Below, in pieces: positions 1-9,610 of a DNA stretch of 60,000 nucleotides; within the stretch, counting starts at the first letter, position 1, and the number at the start of each line of letters is the position of its first letter. The stretch is from Lineus longissimus (lineage: Eukaryota > Nemertea > Pilidiophora > Heteronemertea > Lineidae): the NCBI RefSeq assembly GCF_910592395.1, contig NC_088319.1:7814001-7874000 (forward strand), in the 5' to 3' direction. The position numbers and the translations under genes were made by a program. The notes beneath the pieces were generated by a model. The model had not been told where the DNA came from and searched no databases. It worked only from the letters and a program-made list of their open reading frames with translations.

Positions 1-89
1 GCTGTGACGAAATACTCCAATGGCAGCCATGTTTATTCATGGAACGCTGAAGAATGTGTATGGTTGTTGTGTACATGTCAATTCAAGCC

Positions 90-440
90 ATGATGAAGAG
101 AAGATCACCGCCACTGCGAGTTGTAAACATTAGGAAGAATGGGTTCAGGAAGCTGAGGGTCTGGTTGGAGTGTGATAACCATATGCACATTGGCCGCAAC
201 TTCAAAAAGTATGTTGCTGATGCTAAACTCGAGGACATTAAGTGGGGCAATCCTTACACTCTGATGGAATATACAAGGGAGGAGAGCATACGGAAATACG
301 AACTCGATGCAAGGAACAATTTGATGGACCATTTATATATTGAGCTCAGTGGAAAAGTTTTGGCCTGTTTCTGTGACCCACTACCATGTCATGGGCATGT
401 TTTAATCAAGCTCTACAGGGAGAAGTATGCTGACAGGTAA
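90..440 (+). CDS. DUF4326-like protein, virus-like locus
   Basis: A short protein of about 116 residues if started at the double Met at 90/93; an upstream ATG at 54 in the same frame is possible but the conserved part begins just after 'RVVNIRK'. The motifs WGNPY near the middle and CFCDPLPCHGHVL near the C terminus are those of DUF4326, a small domain known from phages and from eukaryotic virus-like elements; its function is not established. The Cys/His-rich end suggests metal binding (inference). It lies on the strand opposite the capsid, ATPase and protease-like genes downstream and next to another degenerate ORF, so I read it as part of one virus-derived cluster. It appears intact, with a TAA stop. 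It may also continue to the left of the window as a spliced gene. Confidence 0.6.
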   Translation: MMKRRSPPLRVVNIRKNGFRKLRVWLECDNHMHIGRNFKKYVADAKLEDIKWGNPYTLMEYTREESIRKYELDARNNLMDHLYIELSGKVLACFCDPLPCHGHVLIKLYREKYADR

Positions 441-600
441 GTCCATGGTTTAACTTGCTCAAGCAGACAACGCAATGAATCATCATTGCAGAGCTTGTCG
501 GGGCATGTTAAGATAATGTTACACATAAATTCTTCAATTTGTTTGGACTTGCCCTGCGTGTCCTTTATCAATCGCTATGGATAGTTCAGATATTTTTCAG

Positions 601-1414
601 TTACCAATCATGACCTCTATCCGAGTCAGGTAAATATCAAGCGAGATGGTAAATGGATTGGCCTCACTCAAGAGAGTCTGGAGGGGATGCGTCAGCTCGC
701 TGAAGGTGGCACGATCTGGGACCTCGATGATACTACCAAAGTTCTGAAATCTACCCCTGGCTACTGTCTGCGACCCTGCTTGGTCACAACCTCCGGGAAA
801 TTTCTACCCACGGATGTCAGTATATTGATGACTGAAACGACTTGGTTTTCCATATTGGATCGAATCTTGGACTATTTCAAAGATCCGGCTGCATTCGAAA
901 ACGTTTTACTGACTAATTTCGACAAAATCCGCTTCAAACTTCAAAATGGGAGAATGCTCTCTCACGGCAATTGGTATGCGGATGGAGACTTGTACATCTT
1001 AAACAGGTCGCTACCCACTCGGAAAGGTTCGGCCCATTCACAATGGACCAAATATGGATAATGCTACGAGTCCCCACGATGAGTCCTTTGGAATGTATGG
1101 ATTATCTCAAGAAAAACTTCCCCGACATGTCGTCATTGCCCCCTGGGTATTGTTGGGCCTTACCTCAACCAGGTACACGGGTGTACATTGAGGATTCACC
1201 ACCCTACAGCATTCAAAAATCGATAGACTATGTCAAAGAACACTATCAACGCGAACTCTTTGCGTATGACGGTTTAATCATTTCCCAAGTTGTTGTAACG
1301 AGAGAGTATGATAAAGAGGTGAAAGGAACTTCTATGCATATTAGAGAGAGAGATGGTTTCCACATCTTGGTGATAACGTTATGGTATTATCGCCCAGGAT
1401 TAGAATCACCCTGA
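601..1414 (+). pseudogene. Frameshifted virus-like hypothetical protein
   Basis: Reading is open from about 603 to a stop at 1061, then a second frame (open 971-1414) continues with protein-like composition, so the two halves look like one gene broken by a frameshift near 1030-1060. The first part contains 'GKWIGLTQESLEGM' and 'TIWDLDDTT', the second 'PLECMDYLKKNFPDM'. A pyrimidine-rich AG precedes position 601, so it could be an exon acceptor. I do not recognise a named domain. Position on the same strand as the DUF4326-like gene and next to viral-type genes suggests a shared origin (inference). The end of the second frame is low complexity and may be non-coding drift. Confidence 0.4.
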
Positions 1415-1645
1415 AAATTGGATGTAACTATTTAAGTATTTGAATAAAAATATGAGTTCAACGATCACGCTGATCACTAGTGTCATTATTATACTTTAAA
1501 GCACACATTCAACAACAAGGAAATATCAATGTATCATGATCTTTATTACCAAAATATTTAGTATGTGAGCCAGTTATTGAACATGTCACCTGATACAGAT
1601 AAAGGTTTTCTAAGTTATTTCTTCCAATCAAATTCCTCAAGTTTT
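1415..1645. other. AT-rich spacer, no gene seen
   Basis: AT-rich spacer between two convergent virus-like genes. It contains AATAAA-type hexamers, for example near 1443, which could serve as polyadenylation signals. No coding potential is seen. Confidence 0.4.
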
Positions 1646-2213
1646 TTACGTCTGACCTGATTTTGGATATATGACTTTGGGGTGTCCATGTCCCGAAGCC
1701 TTTTTAGGAAAATCTGCCACCCTTTTGGCGCATAGCTTTATTCGTAAGACCATTGCATCACGGAACCGATCCACAACATTATCTCGATTCTCCGTTACTA
1801 ATTGTAACAATCGCTCAGTTTTTTTTATTAGATTATTGGTTGCATTGTTGTGGATCTGTGAGTCAATAGATGTCATACGATCAGGTTTACTGTGCTCAGG
1901 AGACTTATTAATTGATTCATCACTAACTTCCACATCCTCTAACTGTTTCTCCAATGCTGCTTTCGGTTCTACATTTCCTGCAGCCTGTACTTGTCCGGTA
2001 ATTCCTTTTCGCACTGTCATGTATTATTGCAAGAGTTGATTATAAAGCTTCAACTGTTCACTGGCCTGTATGTCTGTCCTCCCCATGACATGTGCCATGT
2101 CTTTGTCCATGGTTGAAAGTTGAATGTCGTTAGCTGTTACAGGGTTTTTGAGTCTTAATAAAGTGCTCTCAGGCACCAGAATCATTCTCTTGGCGTGTTC
2201 CATTCTTTATGAG
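1646..2213 (-). pseudogene. Virus-like small basic protein, one in-frame stop
   Basis: On the minus strand an ORF begins at an ATG (2213-2211) with 'MEHAKRMILVPES' and stays in frame to 1646, except for a single TAA near 2025. The N terminus (a KRM-L-VPE opening, then a conserved helix ending in 'LKLYNQLLQ') is the pattern I associate with small proteins encoded beside capsid genes in Polinton/adintovirus-like loci of invertebrates. That association is from memory and not checked. The C-terminal half is charged, with 'HGHPKVIYPKSGQT' at the end. One stop in about 185 codons means it decayed recently. It is separated from the other minus-strand viral-type genes only by the 3.4-kb transposon. 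Confidence 0.5.
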
Positions 2214-2215
2214 CG

Positions 2216-2278
2216 GTTTCCGATAATTCCACCAAATAAAGAAGTTAAGATTTTTCCGCCCATGCCCAACAAAGGACC
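2216..2278 (-). pseudogene. Hydrophobic Gly-rich virus-like peptide, transposon-split
   Basis: This minus-strand stretch encodes the end of a small hydrophobic, glycine-rich peptide containing 'GMGGKILTSLFGG'. Its upstream part lies on the far side of the 3.4-kb transposon, at about 5670-5710. The reading frame matches across the insertion when the element and one TA are discounted, so the transposon landed inside this gene. Similar short hydrophobic peptides occur beside capsid genes of small DNA viruses and may be membrane-active (inference only). Confidence 0.45.
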
Positions 2279-3349
2279 TACACTCTAAAAAGTGAGAACA
2301 GTATGAGAACGCCAAATAGAACACCAATCAGAACACCACTTTGTCACCTATTTTAGAACGCCATGGAACATCTCTTACAGAACACCTCATTGAACACTAT
2401 AGAACGCCTCTGTAGAACACACAAAAACATCAGTCTGAACACATCTGGCACAGCAGTGAACACCTGAGCACACTTTTCCGAACACTTTTATAACACTATT
2501 CTGAACAGTGCTTTGTCAGCTAATTCAGAACACCAATTCCTAGAACACTCCGAGAACATCTCAAAATGTGCTTGAAGCATTCTAGAAGTGTTCTGAAATG
2601 AAAGAGTATCTTGATGTCAATAATCAAACACAACAGATGTTTTTTTTAAATAAAAAATCATAATCTTTATTAACGAAACCTTGATTTTCCATAACTAAGA
2701 GGCATAGCCTGAATCATTCAACAATAAATCACAAATGCCTGAAATATTCAATACCCGACCGTATCTGTAGCAAGTCTTTACAATCTTAAAATGAGTATCA
2801 ATTTATGGTTTGTTAAGAATAAGAAAATTTGGGATATTTTTACTTCTGTTGCAAAATACGGAAATCCAAGGCTCGGGTGACCTTCATAAGGGAGTAAGTC
2901 AAATTCTGTATCAAATATTTCGCCTGTCTCACCAAGCGAAATTGAGTTCTAGGGTGGCAAAAATTATCCTTTGTCTTTTTTGGTTGTTACATAACCTGTT
3001 AATGAATTATCTTCAAACCAGGATATTTTGTGTCCATCAGAAAAATAGATGCTTGTGGTACCTAAATCTTATTGGGAATAATGTATTTATAGCACTTTGT
3101 GGCTTGTTTATTTTCATAGCCTACCCAATGCATTTCACTATACCTTACCCTTAAACCCTGAGATTGAATTACAACAGGAATCACACATGACAAAAACAGT
3201 CATCTGCCTAAATCATGTCAGGCTATAGAATAATCACAAATCCAAGGAACAAAAATATCCAAATACTCCCAGTTTCCACAGTCATAAAATGATTATCAAT
3301 TCAATTAAGGACAAGACCTGAGATCTTAATTACAACAGGAATAACAATG

Positions 3350-3901
3350 GGTGATTTTTAAGTTGGTGTTCAAATCGGGTGTTTAGTGTTAGTGTAACAC
3401 TCACACTGTCTGGGACACCATAAATAAAATGATTGGTGTTAGTGTTATCTCAGTTTACAGTCAGTGTTAGGGAGTGTTACACTTACACCAACCAGAACGT
3501 TTAACACTGGTGTTAATTTCAACTGGGTGTTAAAACTCAATTATTTGTACAGGGCTTTCCACAGCTCTAACACTACTAACCTCTAAGCGTTAACACCAAG
3601 AAGACTTTAAAGCTGGTGTTAAGAAACTTTTTGCCCATGTGCAAAGAGAAAAAATGAAGATACTTACATAAACAAAGCGAGTTTGGCAGTGCGAGTTGGT
3701 AATTCAGAATGTAAGCTAGAATGTGGATTCCAGGACTCAGTAGTTCAGGGGAATGGTGGAGTTGTGTTAGTGTGAACAGTGTTAATGTTACACTAACATT
3801 GGTGTAAGTGTTACATTAATACTGGTGTAAAAGGGCTGAAATTAACACCAACACTTGACACTAACACGGAACACCAGGGTCACACCAACTTTAAAATCAT
3901 C
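3350..3901. mobile_element. Nested 552-bp MITE with CAATG target duplication
   Basis: The ends are inverted repeats (GGTGATTTTTAAGTTGGTGT at the left, GATGATTTTAAAGTTGGTGT reading in from the right) and the element is flanked by CAATG at 3345-3349 and 3902-3906. The interior is rich in the word GTTAGTGTAACAC in both orientations. It is non-coding and must be younger than the 3.4-kb transposon that holds it. The superfamily is not clear. Confidence 0.7.
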
Positions 3902-4208
3902 CAATGTCAGAACATAGCAAAATCAGTTTTATGTTTAAAAGTCCTTCAGTCTAGTGCCTGAATCATCTCAGGCTTTATAAATCATAAATGTCAGAAACAC
4001 AAATACTATCAATTTCCACAGTCACATGACCTGAGATTGAATTACAACCAGGAATGGCAATATGCGAGAACATACATTGTCAAATCAGTTTTATCAAAAA
4101 TAGATAAGAACTATTTTTGGTTTTCTGTTGGAGTTCAACAGTCCTGTGCCTGAATCATGTTGACCTATCAAGATTCTAGCCCGGAGTCAAAATCATTTCA
4201 CGATGAAA

Positions 4209-4523
4209 TCATAGTCCATCACCCACAAGTTGCTGAAATTTGGTGTAGCGTGCTCCTTTGAAAAATGTTTCATCTTTATGTAGGGCATGAACCTGGAAAA
4301 ATCCCAACACAGGTAAAAAGCATTTTGGATACTGTACATCCATCACGTAGTACAGTCCCAATAAGAATAGAAGAGCCTCAGGGACACCGACTGAGCTTGT
4401 GTCCAGAATGGTGTTCTCCACCTGGATGAAATATTGGTTAGCAGGCTGATTACCAGTGACAACCACCAACTTTGGAGCCTTGATGTTGTTCCCAGCCACA
4501 TATGCATCACCGAAGTCAGAGGC
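4209..4523 (-). CDS. Terminal exon, unidentified gene in transposon
   Basis: A minus-strand exon follows a good acceptor (TTATTATTATTCCAG) and runs 104 codons to a stop at 4209. It contains 'KLVVVTGNQPANQYFIQVE' and a hydrophobic stretch followed by 'DVQYPKCFLPVLGFFQ'. The Y-P-K-C and F-Q pattern resembles the C-terminal domain of proteins often found near animal DNA transposons (for example those annotated as SAMD3-like in fish), but this is a weak recollection. The exon is intact and joins in phase with the 50-bp exon at 4724-4773. Gene boundaries upstream are not clear. Confidence 0.5.
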   Translation of the reverse strand, partial: ASDFGDAYVAGNNIKAPKLVVVTGNQPANQYFIQVENTILDTSSVGVPEALLFLLGLYYVMDVQYPKCFLPVLGFFQVHALHKDETFFKGARYTKFQQLVGDGL

Positions 4524-4526
4524 CTG

Positions 4527-4562
<36 letters not shown>
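4527..4562. repeat. TAA/TTA microsatellite at an intron 3' end
   Basis: About a dozen AAT triplets lie directly upstream (minus strand) of the exon acceptor at 4524-4525. The run creates a spurious poly-Leu reading frame that should not be counted as protein. Confidence 0.9.
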
Positions 4563-4564
<2 letters not shown>

Positions 4565-4723
4565 GTAATATACAATATTTCATAGTGCTTCAATTCATGT
4601 ATTACATGCTCTGCTTTCATTAAAATATAAGGCCTAAGGGCAATTAATACACATGGAATCTAGAAACATCCACCATTGAGCAATCAAAACAAGAATGAAA
4701 TGGTCCATGGACCATGTGCTCAC

Positions 4724-4773
4724 CTGGTGACCATGGCCACGAAGGCGAGAATCGCCCATGGACAACATCATCT
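4724..4773 (-). CDS. Internal 50-bp exon of the same unidentified gene
   Basis: On the minus strand the sequence is bounded by TTAACAG (acceptor) and GTGAGC (donor) and joins in phase to the exon at 4209-4523. It encodes 'MMLSMGDSRLRGHGHQ'. Both splice sites are canonical, so a real spliced gene is likely. Upstream exons have not been identified between 4780 and 5300. Confidence 0.4.
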
Positions 4774-5739
4774 CTGTTAATATGAAGTTATAGCTAATGC
4801 GGTTTAATACAAAACACACAAAAATGCAATTACTTAAGCCTGCCAGGTCAAAACAGATCATCCCTACGGCCTCTCACTCAGCAGGGCCCGGGGTTATTTT
4901 ATAAATGTGCATGGGTGTAGGTACAGGAATATACACATATAATGAACAGCTGCTGTTTGACATACCGGTACCGGGTGTATGACAAGACAATGACATAGGC
5001 CTATAGTCCACTGGGGCGCGTGCCCATGCACGAGCAGCGCGCAGCCTCCATCATACACACCACAATGCATGGTGGCCTTTGTACATGTTGTATGTCATGT
5101 ATACCTATAGTCATAATGTCAGTTGTCACAGTGACCGGGCATGCCAGTTTTTTTAGGCCAGGATTGCCAAAAGGTGCGAGTGCGATGTGGGCAACCGAGA
5201 ATGTCAAAAGACCTATGCATTTTACTCTCCGCAGTTACCAACTGGAGACATCTTCATTAAATCGGGTAATCGGGTGAATTTAGATGATTTGAGGGCCACA
5301 CGAGCTTATACCTTTTTGCTGGCAGAGACGCGTGTCGACTGACCTTGACTAGATTTGGAACGCTTCATGATGCATCACGGATACAGAACACTCCCGAGAC
5401 ACGGTGGTCGTTTAGTGGGTGTTCCGCGCTGCGCCTATCCCGTTCATCATTCTCCGCAGGTGTTCTGGTAACGTTACTTAACTGTTGCCGGTTTAGAAAG
5501 ACAATTTTTGAACACGCGGGAAACACATGTGGCACAGACAATTTTCTCTGGAACAGAACTAGAACATATATAAATCACGAGAACACGTTAAGCACACGAG
5601 AGAACGCGAGGAAATGTTCAATCTAATGTTGAGCCGGTGTTCCGATAGTGTCTCACTTTTTACAGTGTAGTATTATGGGTAGGAAACCACCCTTTTGTTG
5701 CAGGATTCGTTTTTAGTATTAATGCCGACCTTTTTGTTC

Positions 5740-6079
5740 ATCACCATTTTAATCCAGCGTTTATATTGTCTAAGCTTTCTTTTTTATCTTTTTCACTATG
5801 GTGAATATTTCCGTGTAGAGAGATTTTACAGCATTCACATATCGCAGCAATAAGATTCTTATCTGATGGTATCGCATACCCATTTTTACCTTGGCAATAA
5901 CGTGCAGGTACGGGTCATGTTTCTTTATATTGCTTGGTACAGGCATGCTTTATCTTTCTCTCTAATGTCCTCAAACGCCACCAGGGGATATGCAGATGCA
6001 CTCTGTCAAACTTGACAGTGAATACGATTTCATCCCTATCAAGTTTCAAATCATTTAACTCATTACACAGGATGTCCAT
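5740..6079 (-). pseudogene. Virus-like Cys-rich protein, one in-frame stop
   Basis: A minus-strand frame from the ATG at 6079 runs to about 5740 with one internal TGA near 5917. The first half contains 'HIPWWRLRTLERKI', the second a CxxC pair in 'AAICECCKI', so a metal-binding fold is possible. It lies directly after the ATPase gene on the same strand and seems to be part of the same virus-like transcription unit. I cannot name the family. Confidence 0.4.
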
Positions 6080-6083
6080 CCTT

Positions 6084-6709
6084 TTATTTAGGAATGTTCA
6101 TAAAATTCTTTTCTCCGGGGAAACTTTGCGTTCGAAGCAGCCAATTTTCCGGTGTGTCCACTTGGAGGGCAATTAGTAAATAGGAGCCCCTCTCCTCTGT
6201 ATCATCATTATATGCTTCTTGGAAGAACTTGCTCTGCCCTGGAATTATTTGCCGCCCCAGACAGCTTATATGGCTTTTGTCACGGGTTGATTTGAACAAG
6301 ACAATGTATTGGACATTAAGGCTGATATTTCTACAGTATTTCCCCTGAGGGAATAAAGTTTGTAGGATAAAAATTACCGATACATTTTTGTGGTGTGCCC
6401 CTTTGGTAAAAAGTTTTGAGAGCATCTTGTCATCCTTTGCTTCATCCATCAAGTCATCAATAGCGACCAAATGCCGTCTTGAGGGGTCTAACTTGTCATA
6501 CAGGTCAGGTGGTAATCCTTCCACAAAGTCAATACCCAGGGGCAACATTTCATTGTACAGAGGCTGGTATTCTCCATAGCACCATATAATGTGTTCAGGA
6601 AAAGGATCAAACATTTTCTCCTGAATTAGCCGCCTCGTCAGTGTTGTCTTGCCAGAAAAGCTTGCCCCGCTATGAGGTAAGTGGCTGGGTGAGTTAACTT
6701 CAAAGACAT
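6084..6709 (-). pseudogene. Packaging-type ATPase (A32/FtsK-like), frameshifted
   Basis: The ORF carries a Walker A motif (ASFSGKTT, around 6640-6665) and a Walker B motif (HLVAIDDLMDE, about 80 residues later), then 'VSVIFILQTLF' with a polar Q that fits the sensor position. This is the layout of the A32-like DNA-packaging ATPases of Polintons, adintoviruses and related DNA viruses, which thread DNA into the capsid. The most likely start is the ATG at 6709, which is one frame off the Walker A part; the G-run near 6667 looks like a one-base insertion. Length (about 205 residues) fits a complete small packaging ATPase. It lies between the protease-like gene and the Cys-rich ORF, as expected for a virus-derived block. 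Confidence 0.7.
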
Positions 6710-6970
6710 GGTTTTTGGAAATTATCAGCTCTTCTTACAATGAAAAGCTGCTGTGGTGTTCTTTTATAAGTAAATTAAAATATGAGAGGGTATGAAAAAA
6801 CACCACCTCAAAAAATCATGGTTGCATTTTTTTAGACCTTCAACAAACATTTTATTTTACTTTTATGTTCACAAATAGAGAAAAGGATTTTTTTGATCAG
6901 TAAGAAATCATTTATCATCAAAGAGCTTCATCAATGAATCGTTTCACAAAATCGAGTACAATACAATCAT
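6710..6970. other. AT-rich spacer between ATPase and protease genes
   Basis: AT-rich spacer with poly-A/T runs. No ORF with coding character is seen. It probably holds the promoter of the ATPase gene or the 3' end of the protease gene. Confidence 0.4.
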
Positions 6971-7370
6971 TCAGGAGTACATTTCTACCAAAAGGTTCAC
7001 TCCATTCTGCATTCTGGGCATTTTCATTAACAGAAAATATATACAATATGCCCCGCATAAAGAAAATACTGGACTCTGCAATGACATATCATCATAGGTC
7101 CAGGTTTTACAGTTACTATTCAAATACATTTCTAGTCCATAAAATTGCGGACTAAGCCCAAAACTGTCAACCAGATAACCCGCGCCATCCTTAGTTAAAT
7201 ACAAAGAAATCAAATGGATACCTGGCCCCTTAATTGTACCTGAGTCGATTACATAAGCAGAAGGAGTTTTTCTCACTGTAAAGTATCAATGGCATACGCG
7301 CCCTGGAATTCTGGTATCTTTTCACTTAGAATTTTTCCTATTTGAACACTACCCATCCATGAGTATTTGT
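6971..7370 (-). pseudogene. Adenain-like cysteine protease (C5 type), frameshifted
   Basis: The minus strand encodes the ordered motifs of the adenovirus/Polinton maturation protease: an N-terminal 'FQGAYAID' block, 'GIHLISLYL' with the catalytic His, 'YLVDSFG' with the Asp, and 'SLCGAYCIYFL' with the nucleophile Cys. The usual Trp after the His is Leu here. The N-terminal block and the rest are in different frames, with a break near 7262-7266, so the gene is inactive as it stands. In adenoviruses this enzyme processes capsid precursor proteins. The neighbours (capsid-family fragment upstream, packaging ATPase downstream) support that reading. It is about 130 residues, short for the family, so part of the loop region may be missing. 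Confidence 0.75.
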
Positions 7371-7534
7371 CTTTCTTTTGTGACCTCAAAGACATCGTCA
7401 AATTCCGCATGAAGTAGCAAATTTACTGTTCCAGTTAATGCTTCACCAAAATGCATTTCAATCCTGAAATTACCCTTTCTGATAAGAGACAGACTATCCT
7501 CATCAATACTAGGAAAAATGTCGAATGCAAACAA
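7349..7534 (-). pseudogene. Capsid-family fragment (F54H12.2-like C terminus)
   Basis: The 61-residue ORF matches the C-terminal signature of a protein family widespread in animal genomes under the name F54H12.2-like: a 'FAFDIFPSIDEDS' block, then 'GNFRIEMHFGEAL', then 'LLLHAEFDDVFEV' and a final 'R..L.D'. I associate this family with Polinton/adintovirus-like elements, where a structural (capsid) role is likely; that assignment is from memory. Only the last part of what is normally a protein of some 400 residues remains. The start of the protease gene overlaps its end, consistent with a compact viral gene order. Confidence 0.5.
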
Positions 7535-7599
7535 AGTGTACCCTTTTGCATATTCGCTTCTGCTTATATCAATTCCTTATATTAATATATTTTGTTCAT

Positions 7600-7923
7600 T
7601 TATTTCTTGGGTAAACGTGTATTGAAATTGGTCGGGGCATATTTACCAACATTACCAATGTGAACCTTACCTGTGACGTCCAATTCAGTAGCGATTTCGG
7701 CTATCTTTTTCCTCTTTTCGTTCCTATCGTGGTACAGAGGAGACTTGACGTTGAAAAGACATTCTTGCACCCACAAAAGATCACAAAATCTTGATGTTTT
7801 TTCTAAATACCACGTAGCCATCTTCCTGTCCCATGAGCAAGAGGTCTCCAAAAATTGAACATTATTCAATTCAGCTGTCCACAGCTTTCCACAGGCTTTC
7901 CACAGGGGTAAACATGCCCGCAA
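7600..7923 (-). pseudogene. MADF-like DNA-binding protein fragment
   Basis: The segment with 'LLWVQECLFNVKSPLYHDR' followed by a basic helix ('NEKRKKIAEIATELDV') fits the MADF/Myb-SANT-like domain, in which a short helix, a P/N-x-LYD-type turn and a second basic helix bind DNA. MADF proteins are encoded by several animal transposon and virus-like elements. The N-terminal 40 residues of the ORF look non-coding, so the true start may be an exon acceptor. It lies upstream of the capsid fragment on the same strand. Function within the element is unknown. Confidence 0.45.
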
Positions 7924-8184
7924 AGGTCACTGAGTGAAAACACACTGAATGACTTTTATAAAAGATGACTCCAGAGTTTGAAGCTGGAGCGGCCACCTGA
8001 AACACGGTCACAATAGTCGTAATCATTTACACACCTATTGACTTTTGTGGTTAATGTTATACAACTTTCAACAAGGCGGGACATATGGATACTTCGTAAC
8101 AAATGTTCCAATCGTATACACATTGCAACATTTTTTTGGAAACAAGCCACAAAATTACTTTTGTCATGCAGTGTATGGAGGGCT

Positions 8185-8788
8185 TTAAGCGTAGGGTCAC
8201 TTGATTTTAAAGGGAACTGAAACCGCCAAGCCAGTTCGTATGACCTCGTTTTCATTTCCCGCGTATCGGGTGATCAGAACGAGGCATGAATGAAACATGG
8301 CGCCTGGCTGTCAATCATTGAGTGACGTCACTACTATGGAATTTACTACGAAAACTCATGAATAAAAGATCGCATGACTCACGTGATTCTCACATGATTC
8401 TCAATAATAACAAATTGAACTGCGCATGCTCGGGCACTGGGGGCGGAGCTACAAATCTGAACTCGAATAGGAAGTTGGAAGTTTGACTTTCTCGGGCGGT
8501 GAAAGTCGAAAAGTTGAATAAATCGCTCGGCGGTTCCAGTTCCCTTTAAGGTTATGATTCAAATTCGAATGTAGGCTTCATGGATTTAGCAAAAATTGAA
8601 TATATATTTCAAGATAAAACGTAGATTTCAAATGTAGGATATTTGGCTTTATCAAAGTGTTATTATATTAATCTAAATGTAAACTTTTATGTAGTGTTCA
8701 CAACATAAAGTTAAACATTTCAGTGTAGGCTTCAGTGTAGGCTCATTGGTGCATGGATTTATTGCATTCAAAATCGATGTTGTGTTAA
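8185..8788 (+). repeat. Satellite unit, split by a TTAA MITE
   Basis: Contains one unit of the ~275-bp satellite that reappears in tandem at 13789-14540. Shared words include AAATTCGAATGTAGGCTT, TTTAGCAAAAATTGAA and TTCAGTGTAGGCTTCAGTG. The unit is interrupted at its TTAA (8207-8210) by a 335-bp MITE and ends at the left edge of the Kolobok-like transposon. Confidence 0.8.
8211..8545. mobile_element. 335-bp MITE with TTAA target duplication
   Basis: The ends AGGGAACTGAAACCGCC and (reversed) AGGGAACTGGAACCGCC are inverted repeats flanked by TTAA on both sides (8207-8210, 8546-8549). TTAA duplication is typical of piggyBac and Kolobok superfamilies. The uninterrupted satellite at 14078-14090 shows the same site with a single TTAA, so the insertion is confirmed within the window. 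Non-coding. Confidence 0.85.
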
Positions 8789-9610
8789 AGGGGCACCTGG
8801 AGTATAAATAGTGTGGGAGGGGATGATAGCATGCAAATGTCTGCCTGTTACTATCATGAAGAGAGCTCCTGGGCTTTTCACAATGTTTTAAAAAAATTCT
8901 TTGTCACTATCAAACACATTTGAATGAATTTGATATCAGACACTTATGAATAACATAGGAACATGATGTATTAAAATCAACCTGAGAAATCGTCTATGTT
9001 ATGAGATTATGGAACTTTTTTACACAGCACTGTTGAAAAGCCTTGAAGTTGAATTTACCAGCTTGAATCTGATTGGTTATAGCCCTCGTGATGCATTATT
9101 TACAAACATTGAGCACATGGCTAATAATCATGAGTGAGCATGCAGGAAAGAACTAGATATGCTGGAGATCATGCATAATAAAGAGTTTCCTACCAAAGTG
9201 ATTTTGGTCTGTTTTCTGTATCCTTTAGTCCATAAGTATATATCCTTATCCTACTGAATTATATATATTTTAATCCTACTGAATAATGTACATTGTATAT
9301 GATACTAATAATCCAAGTCTATAACTATGTGATGTCACAATCCTACTGAATATTGTTTTGTTTAGATGATCCATGTCTATGATAGGGTAGTCTACGCAAT
9401 TCTATAATTCTAAAGCATATATATTTGCTAATCCGCATAAGTATTATGATAGATATCCATGGTATCTATGATTGAAACAAGGAGCAAAATCCTAGAATCC
9501 TCGAAAATTAAAACTGTCACAAATTTGTCAAAGTGCACTGTAAATTTCAAAATCGTCCAAAACACCTTCTCAAAAAAATAATGTAGTCTATCTATCAGTG
9601 CTGCTGAAAC

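Larger units (their letters stand above)
2281..5667. mobile_element. 3.4-kb DNA transposon with TA target duplication
   Basis: The left end reads CACTCTAAAAAGTGAGA and the right end, reversed, reads CACTGTAAAAAGTGAGA. Both are flanked by TA (2279-2280 and 5668-5669), which is the target duplication of the Tc1/mariner superfamily and relatives. About 300 bp at each end are enriched in the word GAACAC or its complement. The interior holds a nested MITE (3350-3901), degenerate direct repeats (for example ACCTGAGATTGAATTACAAC near 3159 and 4027) and minus-strand exons of an unidentified gene. I see no DDE/D transposase. It is either a non-autonomous element that carries host-derived sequence or a poorly known autonomous type. 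Confidence 0.75.

Noticed and set aside
4527-4583. Poly-Leu signal-peptide-like N terminus
   Set aside because: Produced by the TTA microsatellite in an intron; the real exon starts at 4523.
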